DNA from: Geobacteraceae bacterium
GTDB lineage: Bacteria; Desulfobacterota; Desulfuromonadia; Geobacterales; Pseudopelobacteraceae
Assembly: GCA_016720395.1 (NCBI GenBank)
Contig: JADKKR010000014.1
Span: 1 to 49,405 of the forward strand
Direction of reading: 5' to 3'
Length of the DNA: 49,405 bases
In this document: positions 9,680 through 18,503 of the stretch, piece after piece
How positions within the stretch are numbered: the stretch's first letter is position 1
How the letters are laid out: each line of letters opens with the position of its first letter
Made by a program: the position numbers and the translations under genes
The notes under the pieces: generated by a model
The model's database searches: none
What the model was told of the DNA's origin: nothing
What the model saw: the letters and a program-made list of their open reading frames with translations, nothing else

Positions 9680-10069
9680 CTAGAACTTCTGCAGATTGAT
9701 CATATTTCTATCCTTCGGCTGTCGTGGCTTTACCGGTGGTTGAACATCACGTTTTTTACGTTCTTCTGCAGCCTCGGCATCCGCCTTGGCTTTATTCATA
9801 GCGGCAATATCCTTCAATAGTCTCATTTCTTCAGCTCTCTGACGCTGAGCTTCCGCTTCCTGGCGTTTCTCCTCTTCCAGATTGGCCTTTTTCTCTGCCT
9901 CGGTCAGCTGCTCTCCGACACAAACGGCCTCCACACGATCTTCGAACTCGACGATCTTGAACTCCAGGCATTCAGCACTGACAATCGCCGGCAGCATCAG
10001 GAGCACAGCCAGTAGCAGCAGGGTACTATGGATACCTGGATAGACGCTGTTCTGCAACACAGATCTCAT
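9680..10069 (-). CDS. Exported coiled-coil protein
   Basis: 129 residues with GAGAGG before the ATG. A long n-region and hydrophobic signal (STLLLLAVLLMLPAIVSAEC) are followed by a short globular-looking part with two cysteines (ECLEFKIVEFEDRVEAVCVGEQ). Next comes an Ala/Glu/Lys/Gln helix of about 55 residues (LTEAEKKANLEEEKRQEAEA...) and a basic Pro-rich tail. The family is not recognised. It is convergent with ubiB. Confidence 0.65.
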   Translation of the reverse strand: MRSVLQNSVYPGIHSTLLLLAVLLMLPAIVSAECLEFKIVEFEDRVEAVCVGEQLTEAEKKANLEEEKRQEAEAQRQRAEEMRLLKDIAAMNKAKADAEAAEERKKRDVQPPVKPRQPKDRNMINLQKF

Positions 10070-10331
10070 TCGTTCACCTCTCTAACGCTACCCTGTCCTG
10101 CCGGTCATCCGCAGTACCTCTGCCCGGCACGCTCTCCGCGCGAGTGGACCGTCAGTCAGGATGTACCTGATTTTAATGCCGATTATCCGGCTGGTCAAGC
10201 TTTCATGAAGAGGCCTGAACAGTCGCGGACCTGCAAGGCGGCATGAATCATTGTAATTCAGTCAATAGGTGCTAAAATTATAAGAATCAAAGAATTGCAA
10301 ACTGCCGGCAGCTACGGTTACTGAACAGCCG

Positions 10332-11597
10332 ATGCACTCTCGAAGGTCACCGGACGCCATGCTCATACAACGTCTGTACCAAAAACTCATTCCCGATAAT
10401 TCACCGGACAGATTCAAGATCATGTATCTGTTGCTGGCGGCTGTCTGTCTGGTAGCGATTCTCGCCGTTTCGGTGGCGGTGATCACCTGGAACTCCACGG
10501 CCGACCTCAAGAGCACCGTCATCTCAAATTCAGAGAGGATCGTCGATTCGATCTATTACACCGAGGTCGATGCCATCCTGACCAGCAAGGACCGCCACGG
10601 ATACACGATTACCCTGCCTGAATCGGCTCACGACTCTCTCGATGTACGCATCCGTGATATGTATGACCCCTTGAACATCGTCAAGCTGCTCATTATCAAC
10701 AGGGACCGGAAGATCATCTACGGCAACAAGAAAAATACGCCGCTGGATAAAGAGTGCGAACGGCACATCGATGAACTCTTTTCGAAAAAGGCGATCGTCT
10801 ATGACCTGAACAGGGATCGGACGATCATCGACCTGGTGGGCGAAAAGCGGGAGCATGTTGATCTGGCAGAGGTCTTCGTACCCATCCGGCACTCGGACGG
10901 GCAGATCATGGGCATATTTGCGATCAGCTCGGATGTTACCCGGCTCATGGACAAATCCCGCCGGCAGATGCTCAGTTCGGTGCAGGCCCAGACCTTCATG
11001 CTGCTCGTGATTTCGGTCATCTCGTATATTTTCATCATTCGTGAATCATCCGAGCTGAAGCTGGCCTACCAGAAACTTGAAACCATGGCGACCACAGACC
11101 CGTTGACCGGCGTCAGCAACCGGCGACAGCTCCTGGAGCGCGTTGAGCAGCATTTCGCACTGCTGCAGCGGACCGCTGAGACGCGTGCTCCGGACATCGG
11201 GTTGGGATTCATCATGATCGACGTCGATTTTTTCAAGCAGGTCAACGACACGTACGGCCATCTGGCAGGAGACAGCATCCTGCAGGAGATCGCACAGGTG
11301 ATCAATCAGGAGTTACGCCAGTACGATGTCTTCGGACGCTACGGCGGCGAGGAATTCCTGGCCGTACTTCCCGATACGCAGCCCGAAGAGTCCCGGCGGA
11401 TAGCCGGACGCCTGATCTCTGCCGTCAGAGAGCACAGCTTCATGTGGGGGGCCACGGCGATACACATCACCCTGAGTGCCGGCGTAACCTGGACGGATGC
11501 CAGCGGCAACAGACTGGACGACATACTCAGCAAGGTCGACAGCCTCATGTATGAAGCTAAGCAGCTGGGGAGAGATCAGGTCGTCTTCCGCGTCTGA
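10332..11597 (+). CDS. Membrane-bound diguanylate cyclase (GGDEF) with periplasmic sensor
   Basis: 421 residues, or 412 if translation begins at the ATG at 10359; neither start has a strong ribosome site. TM1 lies at about residues 31-53. A periplasmic region of about 160 residues follows, TM2 lies at 221-238, and a GGDEF domain covers about 255-421. The active site is GGEEF (338-342) after TDPLTGVSNRR. A complete inhibitory I-site RQYD sits exactly five residues before GGEEF, so product inhibition by c-di-GMP is expected. It should make c-di-GMP from two GTP in response to an unknown periplasmic cue. Confidence 0.9.
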   Translation: MHSRRSPDAMLIQRLYQKLIPDNSPDRFKIMYLLLAAVCLVAILAVSVAVITWNSTADLKSTVISNSERIVDSIYYTEVDAILTSKDRHGYTITLPESAHDSLDVRIRDMYDPLNIVKLLIINRDRKIIYGNKKNTPLDKECERHIDELFSKKAIVYDLNRDRTIIDLVGEKREHVDLAEVFVPIRHSDGQIMGIFAISSDVTRLMDKSRRQMLSSVQAQTFMLLVISVISYIFIIRESSELKLAYQKLETMATTDPLTGVSNRRQLLERVEQHFALLQRTAETRAPDIGLGFIMIDVDFFKQVNDTYGHLAGDSILQEIAQVINQELRQYDVFGRYGGEEFLAVLPDTQPEESRRIAGRLISAVREHSFMWGATAIHITLSAGVTWTDASGNRLDDILSKVDSLMYEAKQLGRDQVVFRV

Positions 11598-11689
11598 GGC
11601 CGCGACATCGCCTCCGGATATCTGCCTGACTGCGACCGCGGCTCAGAACAGCTGTTACGAGACATGCCGCCGGAAGGCACTTTATACGT

Positions 11690-12034
11690 TCAGTAGGGCC
11701 TCAGTTGCCGGCCGCAGCCGATATGCCAGTGAAGATGTTTGGATGACTGGTACTCCCCCAGATTGGTGTACACCCGGCAGCCTCCGAAGCGGTCCATGAA
11801 ATCGGCAGCGATGGTCCGGGCCGTCCGCATCAGCTCCAGGAGCAGTTCGTTGTCGGCCTCCTCCAGGGTGATCAGCGATTCGACATGCCGTTTGGGGAGC
11901 AGGACCACGTGCTGCTCCCAGAGCGGATTCGTATGGTGAAAGGCAAACACCTGTTCGTTCTCGCAGTAGACCGGGACCTTCAGAAGGCCGCCCAGGATCT
12001 GTCCGCAATAGAAATCACAGCTCTCTCCGGTCAC
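11690..12034 (-). CDS. HIT family hydrolase
   Basis: 114 residues, typical of a single HIT domain. The histidine triad is HLHWHI (about residues 102-107), and the upstream PLWEQHVVLLPKRHVESL motif is also characteristic. HIT proteins hydrolyse nucleotide phosphoramidates or dinucleoside polyphosphates; the actual substrate is not evident. Its start overlaps the stop of the patatin gene upstream (ATGA), so the two are translationally coupled. Confidence 0.85.
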   Translation of the reverse strand: MTGESCDFYCGQILGGLLKVPVYCENEQVFAFHHTNPLWEQHVVLLPKRHVESLITLEEADNELLLELMRTARTIAADFMDRFGGCRVYTNLGEYQSSKHLHWHIGCGRQLRPY

Positions 12035-12915
12035 GGCAGGCGCCCCTCCTGACGCAGCCTGGCCAGCAGCGCCGTGATCTGCGGCATGGCCGCCAGGGCA
12101 GCCTTTTCCCCCTCCATGATCGCCTCGTTGCGGTGACTGAAGTCCGCTGAACCGACGAACCCCACAACCGGCCTGATCACCACGTCGGCCTGGGAGATCG
12201 GGATCAGGGACATCTTGCTGTACATGATCTGGATCGATTTCATGATGGTCTCCATCGTCGAGGTCGGGACGACCTGGTCGATCCCGGAGGAGATATCGAC
12301 GGCAATGACCACATCAGCGCCATAAGTCCGGGCCACATCCACCGCCAGAGGCTTGACCACACCGCCATCCACATAGCTGGCCCCCGAGAAGCGGGCCGGC
12401 TGGAACACGCCCGGGATGGCGCAGCTGGCCTGAACGGCCATACCCGGATTGCCGGAGTTGAACACCGCACTCTCACCGGTCCTGATATCGGTGGCCACGG
12501 CATAAAAGGGGATCCTGAATTTCTCCATCGGGGTGGTCTTTGTTTTTGTGTTGATGTAGTCCCGAAGACGCTCGCCCTTCAGGAAGCCGTTGTCGGGTAT
12601 CGTCAGTTCGCCCACATCGCTCCTCTCCAGCGACATGCCGATCTTCTGCAAAGCGTAGGCATCATAGCCGTAGGCATACAGGCTGCCGACAAAACTCCCC
12701 ACGCTCGTGCCGACGATCATATGGATCGGAACCTTGGCGGTCTCGAGGATCTTCAGCACGCCGACATGGGCGAAGCCCTTGGATGCGCCGGCACCAAGGA
12801 CCAGGGCAATTTTGGCGGGCCGCTGGACAGTGGTCGGGGGAGGCGTGGCACACCCGGCGGCGACCAGGCAGCAGCAGGCAAGGACATACAGTTTCATGCG
12901 GGAGAGTGGGTTCAT
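12031..12915 (-). CDS. Patatin-like phospholipase, lipoprotein
   Basis: 294 residues. A lipoprotein signal with lipobox VAAGC (Cys about residue 22) opens the protein. The patatin fold is marked by the Gly-rich oxyanion loop GAGASKGFAHVG, the nucleophile motif GTSVG and the aspartate in DGG (YVDGGVVKPL), giving an intact Ser-Asp dyad. It should be an outer-membrane-anchored lipid acyl hydrolase of the RssA-like bacterial type. It forms a two-gene unit with the HIT gene. Confidence 0.88.
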   Translation of the reverse strand: MNPLSRMKLYVLACCCLVAAGCATPPPTTVQRPAKIALVLGAGASKGFAHVGVLKILETAKVPIHMIVGTSVGSFVGSLYAYGYDAYALQKIGMSLERSDVGELTIPDNGFLKGERLRDYINTKTKTTPMEKFRIPFYAVATDIRTGESAVFNSGNPGMAVQASCAIPGVFQPARFSGASYVDGGVVKPLAVDVARTYGADVVIAVDISSGIDQVVPTSTMETIMKSIQIMYSKMSLIPISQADVVIRPVVGFVGSADFSHRNEAIMEGEKAALAAMPQITALLARLRQEGRLP

Positions 12916-13068
12916 GGCTACCTCGTTAGCTTACGTGCGGATGAATGTCGTGTGAGTATACCCTGATACCCGCTGCCGGACAAGCCGGAACCGCCTTCCG
13001 GGGCCTCCCCGCGAAACAGCGGCCACGCCTTCTGGACAGGCCGCTGATATCGGCAGTCCCGACCATGG

Positions 13069-13500
13069 TCATTCTGCCGCCGCCCTCTCCCCGTAGCCCG
13101 GAGGAATAATCGGCTCATTTTTCCGGTAGGCCATCCCCTGAAAAATCGCCACAACGGCATGCTGATCATCGGTAACCTGCACCGAGTAGGAAGCCAGCCT
13201 GGGGTTCCGGGACTGCTCCGTGGCTTCAGCGTAGAGGGTCCCGCCGGTGGCGGCTTTGACAAAGGATACGCTGGTGCTGATGCCCATTGCGAGCGTGCCG
13301 TGGGAGTTGCAGGCAACGGCAAAGGCAAAATCAGCCAGCGTAAAGATGGCTCCGCCATGGACCGTTCTGGCGCCGTTGAAATGAAACGGCTCAATCTTCA
13401 TACTGGCTTTCGCCCACCCCGGTCCGGCGTCGACAAGTTCTATTCCGCTATGGCGGGCAAACAGGTCTTCCCGGGAAAAAAACTGCGTGATCTCTTTCAT
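13069..13500 (-). CDS. PaaI-like hotdog-fold acyl-CoA thioesterase
   Basis: 143 residues, the usual size. The hotdog motif is visible as NGARTVHGGAIFTLADFAFAVACNS (about 43-67): the HGG turn and the D at the helix end match PaaI-type thioesterases. The later strand pattern (GISTSVSFVKAATGGTLYAEA) also fits. It probably hydrolyses hydroxyphenylacetyl-CoA or other acyl-CoAs; specificity cannot be read from the sequence. It stands alone between the patatin and DUF4105 genes. Confidence 0.85.
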   Translation of the reverse strand: MKEITQFFSREDLFARHSGIELVDAGPGWAKASMKIEPFHFNGARTVHGGAIFTLADFAFAVACNSHGTLAMGISTSVSFVKAATGGTLYAEATEQSRNPRLASYSVQVTDDQHAVVAIFQGMAYRKNEPIIPPGYGERAAAE

Positions 13501-13616
13501 GGCTCCCCCGCATCGATCATGGTGTTCAGCTGATTCATATGTCTGATACCTTGTATATCGACGATTGTCGACTGTTTCCGGACCTGCCGGTCACCGCCGC
13601 ATACCGCGGCGGCCCG

Positions 13617-14618
13617 TCAGCGTTTCAAGCCCATACCGGGCAGACCGGCGCGGATCAGCTGCGAAAAATCGCCGGATCTGTCCTGCCCCTTTGCCCGCTG
13701 ATTGATCAGACTCCGCTTTTTCAATTCCCGGAACGGCAGGCTCGTATCGAGCGCCTTCCGCTCGTAGAGCATTTCATCAATGTAGCCATTGAGGACAAGC
13801 CGCCAGTCAAGCCGTGCATCCGGGTTATACGGTGCGCTATTGAAGCGGATGCTGTTCATGCAGTTTGCTGTGAGGGCGTTGTACCATCCGGGGCTCTCCT
13901 TCAGCGAGTTCAGCTCCCGCAGGTAATCCAGAAAGACCTTCCTGACCAGATCCGCTGACTCCTGGAGACGATACAGATAGACCGTTTCTCCCCGGTAGCC
14001 GGTCCGCAGCCCGATCAGGTCACGTTCATCGGCAACCACATAGGTCAGTTCGTACTGCCTGAAAAAACCCTTGATGGTCGAGTATGCCTCGCCGACCTCC
14101 TTACGGGTTTCAACGGAAAAGCAGACCACGCCATCCACCCCGAAGCCGAAACTGAGCATGGTGTGGGCGATTGCAGGAGACCCCCAGTAGACCAGAGCGA
14201 GATCGACACTCTCCAGCCTGCCCAGGTCAAAGCTCCTGTCGTAGTGACGGACCGTGTAGTCGGTTTCGCTGCGATAGTCACAGTTGCGGATGTTGTGGAT
14301 GGTCACCCGGTTCCCCTGGATGTCTGCCCAGGGCAGAACAGCCACATCCGGCTGCCAGTTTCTGCTGTTGGATGGCGGCATCATCAGCCACCAGACGAGC
14401 ACGGCCGCGAAGGCAGCCAGAAATCCCCGGCGGGTCCGCCGGCTGCTGTACCTGCCGAAAAGAGCGAACAGGCTGGCAACAGCGAAGATGCCGGCGAGCC
14501 ACGGACGCAGGAAGAGCGGCAGATTTGAAAACAGGATGGCAAGAGCAGCCCACCCCGCCATCAACAGGAGCGAGAATCTGATAAAGGCGTCTCCGCCCTT
14601 CTGGAACCAGTGTGTCAT
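13617..14618 (-). CDS. DUF4105 domain membrane protein
   Basis: 333 residues from the ATG at 14618; an in-frame TTG at 14654 is a weaker start. Two or three N-terminal transmembrane helices (FSLLLMAGWAALAILFSN; LAGIFAVASLFALFG; FLAAFAAVLVWWLMM) precede the DUF4105 core. The core includes the stretch ending HNIRNCDYRSETDY, a VDLALVYW strand, HTMLSFGF and FSVETRKEVGEAYS, a Cys/His arrangement recalling NlpC/P60-like thiol hydrolases. A late NCMNSIR motif supplies another conserved Cys. Activity is unknown. Confidence 0.8.
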   Translation of the reverse strand: MTHWFQKGGDAFIRFSLLLMAGWAALAILFSNLPLFLRPWLAGIFAVASLFALFGRYSSRRTRRGFLAAFAAVLVWWLMMPPSNSRNWQPDVAVLPWADIQGNRVTIHNIRNCDYRSETDYTVRHYDRSFDLGRLESVDLALVYWGSPAIAHTMLSFGFGVDGVVCFSVETRKEVGEAYSTIKGFFRQYELTYVVADERDLIGLRTGYRGETVYLYRLQESADLVRKVFLDYLRELNSLKESPGWYNALTANCMNSIRFNSAPYNPDARLDWRLVLNGYIDEMLYERKALDTSLPFRELKKRSLINQRAKGQDRSGDFSQLIRAGLPGMGLKR

Positions 14619-14622
14619 AGGA

Positions 14623-14892
14623 AACAGTCTGACACGTGTGCATCGTAATCGCAATCACAAGAAGAATCCGGCAGCCAACCGGCAGGGAACGGTCCGGAAG
14701 ACAGCTCCCCTGTCATTCCAATTCCAGATCGAAGATGATATCAAGGCGGCGGGGATTGAGGTGACGAAGGCATACGTGTCAGTATGTTGAGGAGCCTGCC
14801 CTGACAAGTCAGAATAGTTCGTTCACGAATGTTTCACATTCTAACTCACTACGACGAGCCAGCGAAGATAGTGCTTTGACAGGGGATTGGAG
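14623..14892. other. Intergenic stretch between DUF4105 and radical SAM genes
   Basis: About 270 bases. No ORF with coding character and no strong hairpin was seen. It must hold the DUF4105 promoter. Confidence 0.3.
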
Positions 14893-15777
14893 TCAGTAGT
14901 ACTCCTCGGTATAGCCGGGCACCTCGTCCAGAAAACCGGGATAACGTCCGGCCCGGGCCAGGGCCGCATCCACGGCATCGATCAGCCGCTGGCGGTCCTT
15001 GGGATAACTGCCGGCAAGCTCCAGGAAATTGGAGACATGGTTGGAGCGCAGGATCGTACGGGCCGGGTTCAGCTGCTGCAGCAGCTCCCGCGCCTCGAGC
15101 ATCAGCTCGCGGCGGGTGCACTGCTCCAGGGACCGGATAAACGCGTCATTGTGGCGATGGAAGAGGGTCAGCAGCGAGAAGTACTCCGGGTTGACCCGGT
15201 TGACCCATGCGGCGGTCTCGCGGGCATGGACCAGGCTGCGGCCGCGACCGGCCAGACCGAGGATGGCGGTCACCGAGAGTCTGATCCCGGCCTCACGGGC
15301 CTTAAGCGCCTGTTCGGCCATCCCGTCGGCACTGCAGCCCTTGCTGATGCTGAGCAGGGTCAGGTCGTCACCCGATTCCAGGCCGAAATAGAGGATGCGC
15401 AGGCGCCTCTCCCGCAGCTGTGCCAGCTGCTGCGGACTTTTCGTGGCCAGGCTGCCGGGCGAGGCGTAGGATCCGACCCTGGTCAGCGCGGGAAACGCGG
15501 CAATCAGGGCATCCAGGATCACCAGCAGGCCGTCTGTCGGGTAGACCAGGGCATCGCCGTCGGCCAGGAAGACGCGATCGACCTGCGGGCGGTAACGCTC
15601 CGGGATCCCGGCGATCTCGGCGAGGAGTTCCTCCAGCGGACGTACCCGGAACTTTTTCCCCTTGTACATGCCGCAGAAGGTACAGCTGTTCTGTGAACAG
15701 CCGACGGTGATCTGGAAGATCAGGCTGCGGGCCTCGCTGGGGGGGCGGAAGACAGGTTCGATGTAGCGCGGCATCAT
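14893..15777 (-). CDS. Radical SAM protein
   Basis: 294 residues, with AAGGAGC upstream of the ATG. The [4Fe-4S] motif is TVGCSQNSCTFCGMY (Cys near 29, 34 and 37, so C-x4-C-x2-C rather than the usual C-x3-C-x2-C spacing). YFGLESGDD and SVTAILGLAGRGRS follow the radical-SAM barrel pattern. The class resembles small Elp3/coproporphyrinogen-oxidase-like radical SAM proteins of unknown substrate found across anaerobes. The unusual cysteine spacing is shared by a group that starts P-x-F-R-P-P-S-E-A-x-S. Confidence 0.85.
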   Translation of the reverse strand: MMPRYIEPVFRPPSEARSLIFQITVGCSQNSCTFCGMYKGKKFRVRPLEELLAEIAGIPERYRPQVDRVFLADGDALVYPTDGLLVILDALIAAFPALTRVGSYASPGSLATKSPQQLAQLRERRLRILYFGLESGDDLTLLSISKGCSADGMAEQALKAREAGIRLSVTAILGLAGRGRSLVHARETAAWVNRVNPEYFSLLTLFHRHNDAFIRSLEQCTRRELMLEARELLQQLNPARTILRSNHVSNFLELAGSYPKDRQRLIDAVDAALARAGRYPGFLDEVPGYTEEYY

Positions 15778-15799
15778 CGGGCGGCTCCTTCAGGCAGCA

Positions 15800-16339
15800 T
15801 CAGCGGGGCGCAGAATCAACATAGCCGCTGCCGATGGCCGAAAAGGGGAGCTCCAGGCCGAGCCCGGGGACCCGTCGGGAGATCCAGGCGGTGAAGGTGT
15901 TGCTGTTCGGTCCCGGAAAGGCCTCGTAGCTGTCCGGCCAGGGGTAGCTCCGCGCCGCCCGGTCGACCGCGGCGATCATCGTGTCCACCCCCTCCCCGCG
16001 CAGGTCCCTGAGCAGCCGGGGGCGCTCGCCGAACCAGAAGCGGTCGGGCAGGTCCTGTTCGATGCGCACGACCGGCAGGCCCCGCCGCTGGCGCCAGCCG
16101 ATGACCTCGTAGACCGTGTAGGCCGAACCGCCGGTCGGCTTGGTCGCAATCCAGGTGTGGATGGCGAACCAGCCGCGCCAGCCCCACGTCGGCGCTCCGT
16201 AGACCTGGAGCACCGCCTCACTGTTCACGGCCGGATCCGGTGCGATGCCGGCCGGCTCACGGCTGGCCGTGCGCCAGTCCTTTGCGGTGCATCCGGACAG
16301 GCAGAGCAGTATCAGGGTCAGCGGTACGAATATGCGCAT
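15800..16339 (-). CDS. DUF3750 lipoprotein
   Basis: 179 residues from the ATG at 16339, chosen because AAAGGA lies upstream and the product then begins with a lipoprotein signal (MRIFVPLTLILLCLSGC). An alternative ATG at 16390 overlaps the nitroreductase stop. The mature part matches the DUF3750 pattern: VQVYGAPTWGWRGWFAIHTWIATKP, YTVYEVIGWR, the Leu/Arg-rich DLRG segment, and FPGPNSNTFTAWISRRVPGLGLELP. The function is uncharacterised; the conserved His, Asn and Pro-Gly-Pro-Asn motif suggests a hydrolase-like site but this is inference. Confidence 0.85.
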   Translation of the reverse strand: MRIFVPLTLILLCLSGCTAKDWRTASREPAGIAPDPAVNSEAVLQVYGAPTWGWRGWFAIHTWIATKPTGGSAYTVYEVIGWRQRRGLPVVRIEQDLPDRFWFGERPRLLRDLRGEGVDTMIAAVDRAARSYPWPDSYEAFPGPNSNTFTAWISRRVPGLGLELPFSAIGSGYVDSAPR

Positions 16340-16386
16340 GGTTTCCCGGTATCCTTTCAGGGTCGCGATGTTATCAGGCAGACTCT

Positions 16387-16908
16387 TCATGCCCAGCGGT
16401 TGGTGTGGATCCTGTCGCGCTGCAGCCGGGAGGCCGCCAGGGGAAGTCTCTTCCCGGCCGGGTGGCCGATGCCGATGATCGCCTCGACCCTGATCCGCTC
16501 CGGCAGACCGAGCAGCCCCTGCACGTAGCCCTCTGCTGACAGCCCGGCATCGTGCTGCCGGTTCCGGATCTGGGCCCAGCAGCTGCCGAGCCCCAGCGAC
16601 ACCGCCGTCAACTGGATGATGATCGCCGCGATGGAGCAGTCCTCGACCCACACGTCCGTTTTAGTGGAATCCGCACAGACCACGATCCCCAGCGGGGCGC
16701 CTTTCAGAAATTCGGCACCATGCTGTTTGGCCGTGGAGAGCCGCTCGAGCAGCTCCGGGTCGTCGACCAGGATGAACTCCCAGGGATTGATGCCCCGCGA
16801 CGAGGGCGACCTGAGGGCCGCCTCGATCAGCGTTTCAATCGCCCCGGGGGCGACCTTTTCGGCAGTGAATGTACGGATGCTGCGGCGGCGGCGCAGAATA
16901 TCGATCAT
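16387..16908 (-). CDS. Nitroreductase family flavoprotein
   Basis: 173 residues starting at the ATG after GGAGGTCTC. It shows the nitroreductase/FMN signature RRRSIRTFTAEKV (residues 6-18), LRSPSSRGINPWEFI and the C-terminal GLGLPE-like and GIGHPAGKRLP motifs. These enzymes reduce nitro groups, quinones or other electron acceptors with NAD(P)H using FMN. The substrate is not predictable. It is followed directly by the DUF3750 gene, and its promoter region faces the PAS gene. Confidence 0.88.
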   Translation of the reverse strand: MIDILRRRRSIRTFTAEKVAPGAIETLIEAALRSPSSRGINPWEFILVDDPELLERLSTAKQHGAEFLKGAPLGIVVCADSTKTDVWVEDCSIAAIIIQLTAVSLGLGSCWAQIRNRQHDAGLSAEGYVQGLLGLPERIRVEAIIGIGHPAGKRLPLAASRLQRDRIHTNRWA

Positions 16909-17184
16909 GAGACCTCCGGAATCAATGTCAATCAACGGGCGGCAGAGTCGGGAAGTTTTCCCCGGTCCGCTGGACAACACGCCATAGCTAAAATATGCAC
17001 CAGGAGACATCCGTTGGCAAGCGTGCTCTTCGATCAGGCCGGTGCTGCAGCCGGCAGTGCAGTTTCATTCTTGGCAAGGGGCGCGGCCTGTACTATAGTC
17101 AATGGGCTGCAGCGGACCCGGTCGGGCGACGGGAGGCAGCAGGGACGGTGAACAGGACCGGCCGCCACCACACGGGAGGACGTA

Positions 17185-17754
17185 ATGGGAAGATCGATGC
17201 AGGAAGTTCTGATATTCGATGCCTTCATGCGGCATACGAGCGATTCCATCGTGATCAAGGAATATTATGCCACGGAGCGGGGAGGGTTCACCGGCGGAAA
17301 GATCATCTGCGCCAGTGCAGCCAAAGCCGGGCATTACGGCCTGACCAGGGACAGCATCCGCGGGCTCACCGATTTCGACCTGATGCCCCGCAAACAGGCC
17401 ACCAAGGCATTTCAGGACGATATCTGGGTGATGGAGAACCGCCGGCCGATCGAGGACCTGCGCGAGACCATCACCCACAAGAACGGAGAGGTCGTCACGA
17501 TCTCGGTGACCAAGTTTCCCTGGATCCTGCCGGGTGGCGAGATCGTGGGGGTCATGTGCATCGCCCGCAACATCACCCTCAGGGAACAGGCCAAACAACA
17601 GGCCCGTGACCTGATGCAGTTCTTGAAGCAGGAGGTCTTGAAGCCGCTGCTGCCGGTCTACCAGAATGAGCTGCAGCACACGGCGTCAGGAAATGTCGTA
17701 AGATCGATCATCTCCCGGATGTTCAGGAAGCTCAGAGAGTCAAAGCACCTGTAG
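17185..17754 (+). CDS. PAS domain protein
   Basis: 189 residues with GGGAGGA before the ATG. One PAS domain spans about residues 8-135. It includes the typical end IVGVMCIARNITLREQAKQQARDL, where the PAC motif passes into a helix, and an earlier IRGLTDFDLMP segment. No kinase, GGDEF or HTH domain follows, only about 50 residues of helical, basic tail, so it is a stand-alone sensory or adaptor module. The partner is unknown. Confidence 0.8.
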   Translation: MGRSMQEVLIFDAFMRHTSDSIVIKEYYATERGGFTGGKIICASAAKAGHYGLTRDSIRGLTDFDLMPRKQATKAFQDDIWVMENRRPIEDLRETITHKNGEVVTISVTKFPWILPGGEIVGVMCIARNITLREQAKQQARDLMQFLKQEVLKPLLPVYQNELQHTASGNVVRSIISRMFRKLRESKHL

Positions 17755-17811
17755 GCATAGCAGTGTGAACCTGTGCCGGGAATAGAATTTTGTCAGAGCA
17801 GCAGAAACTGC

Positions 17812-17835
17812 AATGGCGGCTGATCAGCCGCCATT
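17812..17835. terminator. Bidirectional hairpin between convergent PAS and toxin genes
   Basis: AATGGCGGC and GCCGCCATT flank TGATCA in a perfect 24-nt palindrome between converging genes. Confidence 0.6.
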
Positions 17836-17874
17836 CAATTGAGAAGTCAATCCCCTGAAATTCATTCCGATCGT

Positions 17875-18153
17875 TCAAGATACGCTGTCGTGGTCGCCAA
17901 CGTTAACCGGAATAATTTCACGGTCTGTAAGCAGAAATTCTAGTGTGATGCGGCAGGACAGGTTGATTGAAACCGAGTGCAATCCGGAAAGACGCCCTGA
18001 CAATGGATGCAGACGCAATGAAGGATGATGGGGGTTGGCCTCCAGCAGTTGCAGGGTTTTCAGATACTGTTTTTCCAGTTCTGGATGACGCTTTAGAAAG
18101 CGCAGGGCACGTTTTTCGTACTGACCGGTAAAAACCAGAGACCAGCTCATCAC
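17875..18153 (-). CDS. RelE/ParE (YafQ-like) toxin
   Basis: 92 residues. The RelE-superfamily pattern is clear: WSLVFTGQYEKRALRFLKRHPEL, then LLEANPHHPSLRLHPLSGRLSGLHSVSINLSCRITLEF (the R-x-x-L-x-G and Y/S-x-R-I strands) and an ending DHDSVS that resembles the H-D-x-V/L-Y terminus. It is likely a ribosome-dependent mRNA interferase. Its start overlaps the antitoxin stop (ATGA), the usual antitoxin-first order. Confidence 0.85.
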   Translation of the reverse strand: MMSWSLVFTGQYEKRALRFLKRHPELEKQYLKTLQLLEANPHHPSLRLHPLSGRLSGLHSVSINLSCRITLEFLLTDREIIPVNVGDHDSVS

Positions 18154-18404
18154 GCCGCCTTGAGACGGGCCAGATGTTCTTCTGCACTCCCTTTGACAAA
18201 GCGCCCTTCTGCAAGATCAGCACGGGTCTGGGCCAGAGCGGATTCCAGCTCGCACTCGCGCAGGTAATGATAATGGTCCATATCCATCACCACGAAGCGC
18301 TCCTTGCCGCGAACGGAAATAACCGCCTCCGGCTGAATGGCAAGCATGGCTTCGATTGCGGAAATCCCTCTGATTTTCAAATCGTTTGCAGATATATACG
18401 GCAT
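18150..18404 (-). CDS. Antitoxin of the RelE-type pair (Phd/YefM-like)
   Basis: 84 residues with AAAGGGGG before the ATG. The N-terminal half (ISANDLKIRGISAIEAML...EAVISVRGKERFVVMDMDHYHYLREC) follows the Phd/YefM-like DNA-binding fold. The C-terminal helix (LESALAQTRADLAEGRFVKGSAEEHLARL) would wrap the toxin. A palindrome at 18438-18453 upstream is a likely autoregulatory operator. Confidence 0.82.
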   Translation of the reverse strand: MPYISANDLKIRGISAIEAMLAIQPEAVISVRGKERFVVMDMDHYHYLRECELESALAQTRADLAEGRFVKGSAEEHLARLKAA

Positions 18405-18437
18405 AACTGACCCCCTTTAACATTCTTCATAGCACAT

Positions 18438-18453
18438 TTAACCATACGGTTAA
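18438..18453. promoter_or_regulatory. Palindromic operator upstream of the RelE-type pair
   Basis: TTAACC-ATAC-GGTTAA, a perfect 6-bp inverted repeat with a 4-base spacer, placed about 35 bases before the antitoxin start in an AT-rich promoter. An autoregulatory role is inferred from position. Confidence 0.5.
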
Positions 18454-18503
18454 GAGTATTGTAAATAGAGTTATATGATCGGCGTGCGGGTCCTGGACGG
18501 CGC

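Noticed and set aside
12707..13560. Several plus-strand ORFs in the patatin/thioesterase region
   Set aside because: Antisense shadows without ribosome sites or recognisable domains.
14887..15696. 269-codon plus-strand ORF
   Set aside because: Shadow of the radical SAM gene on the other strand.
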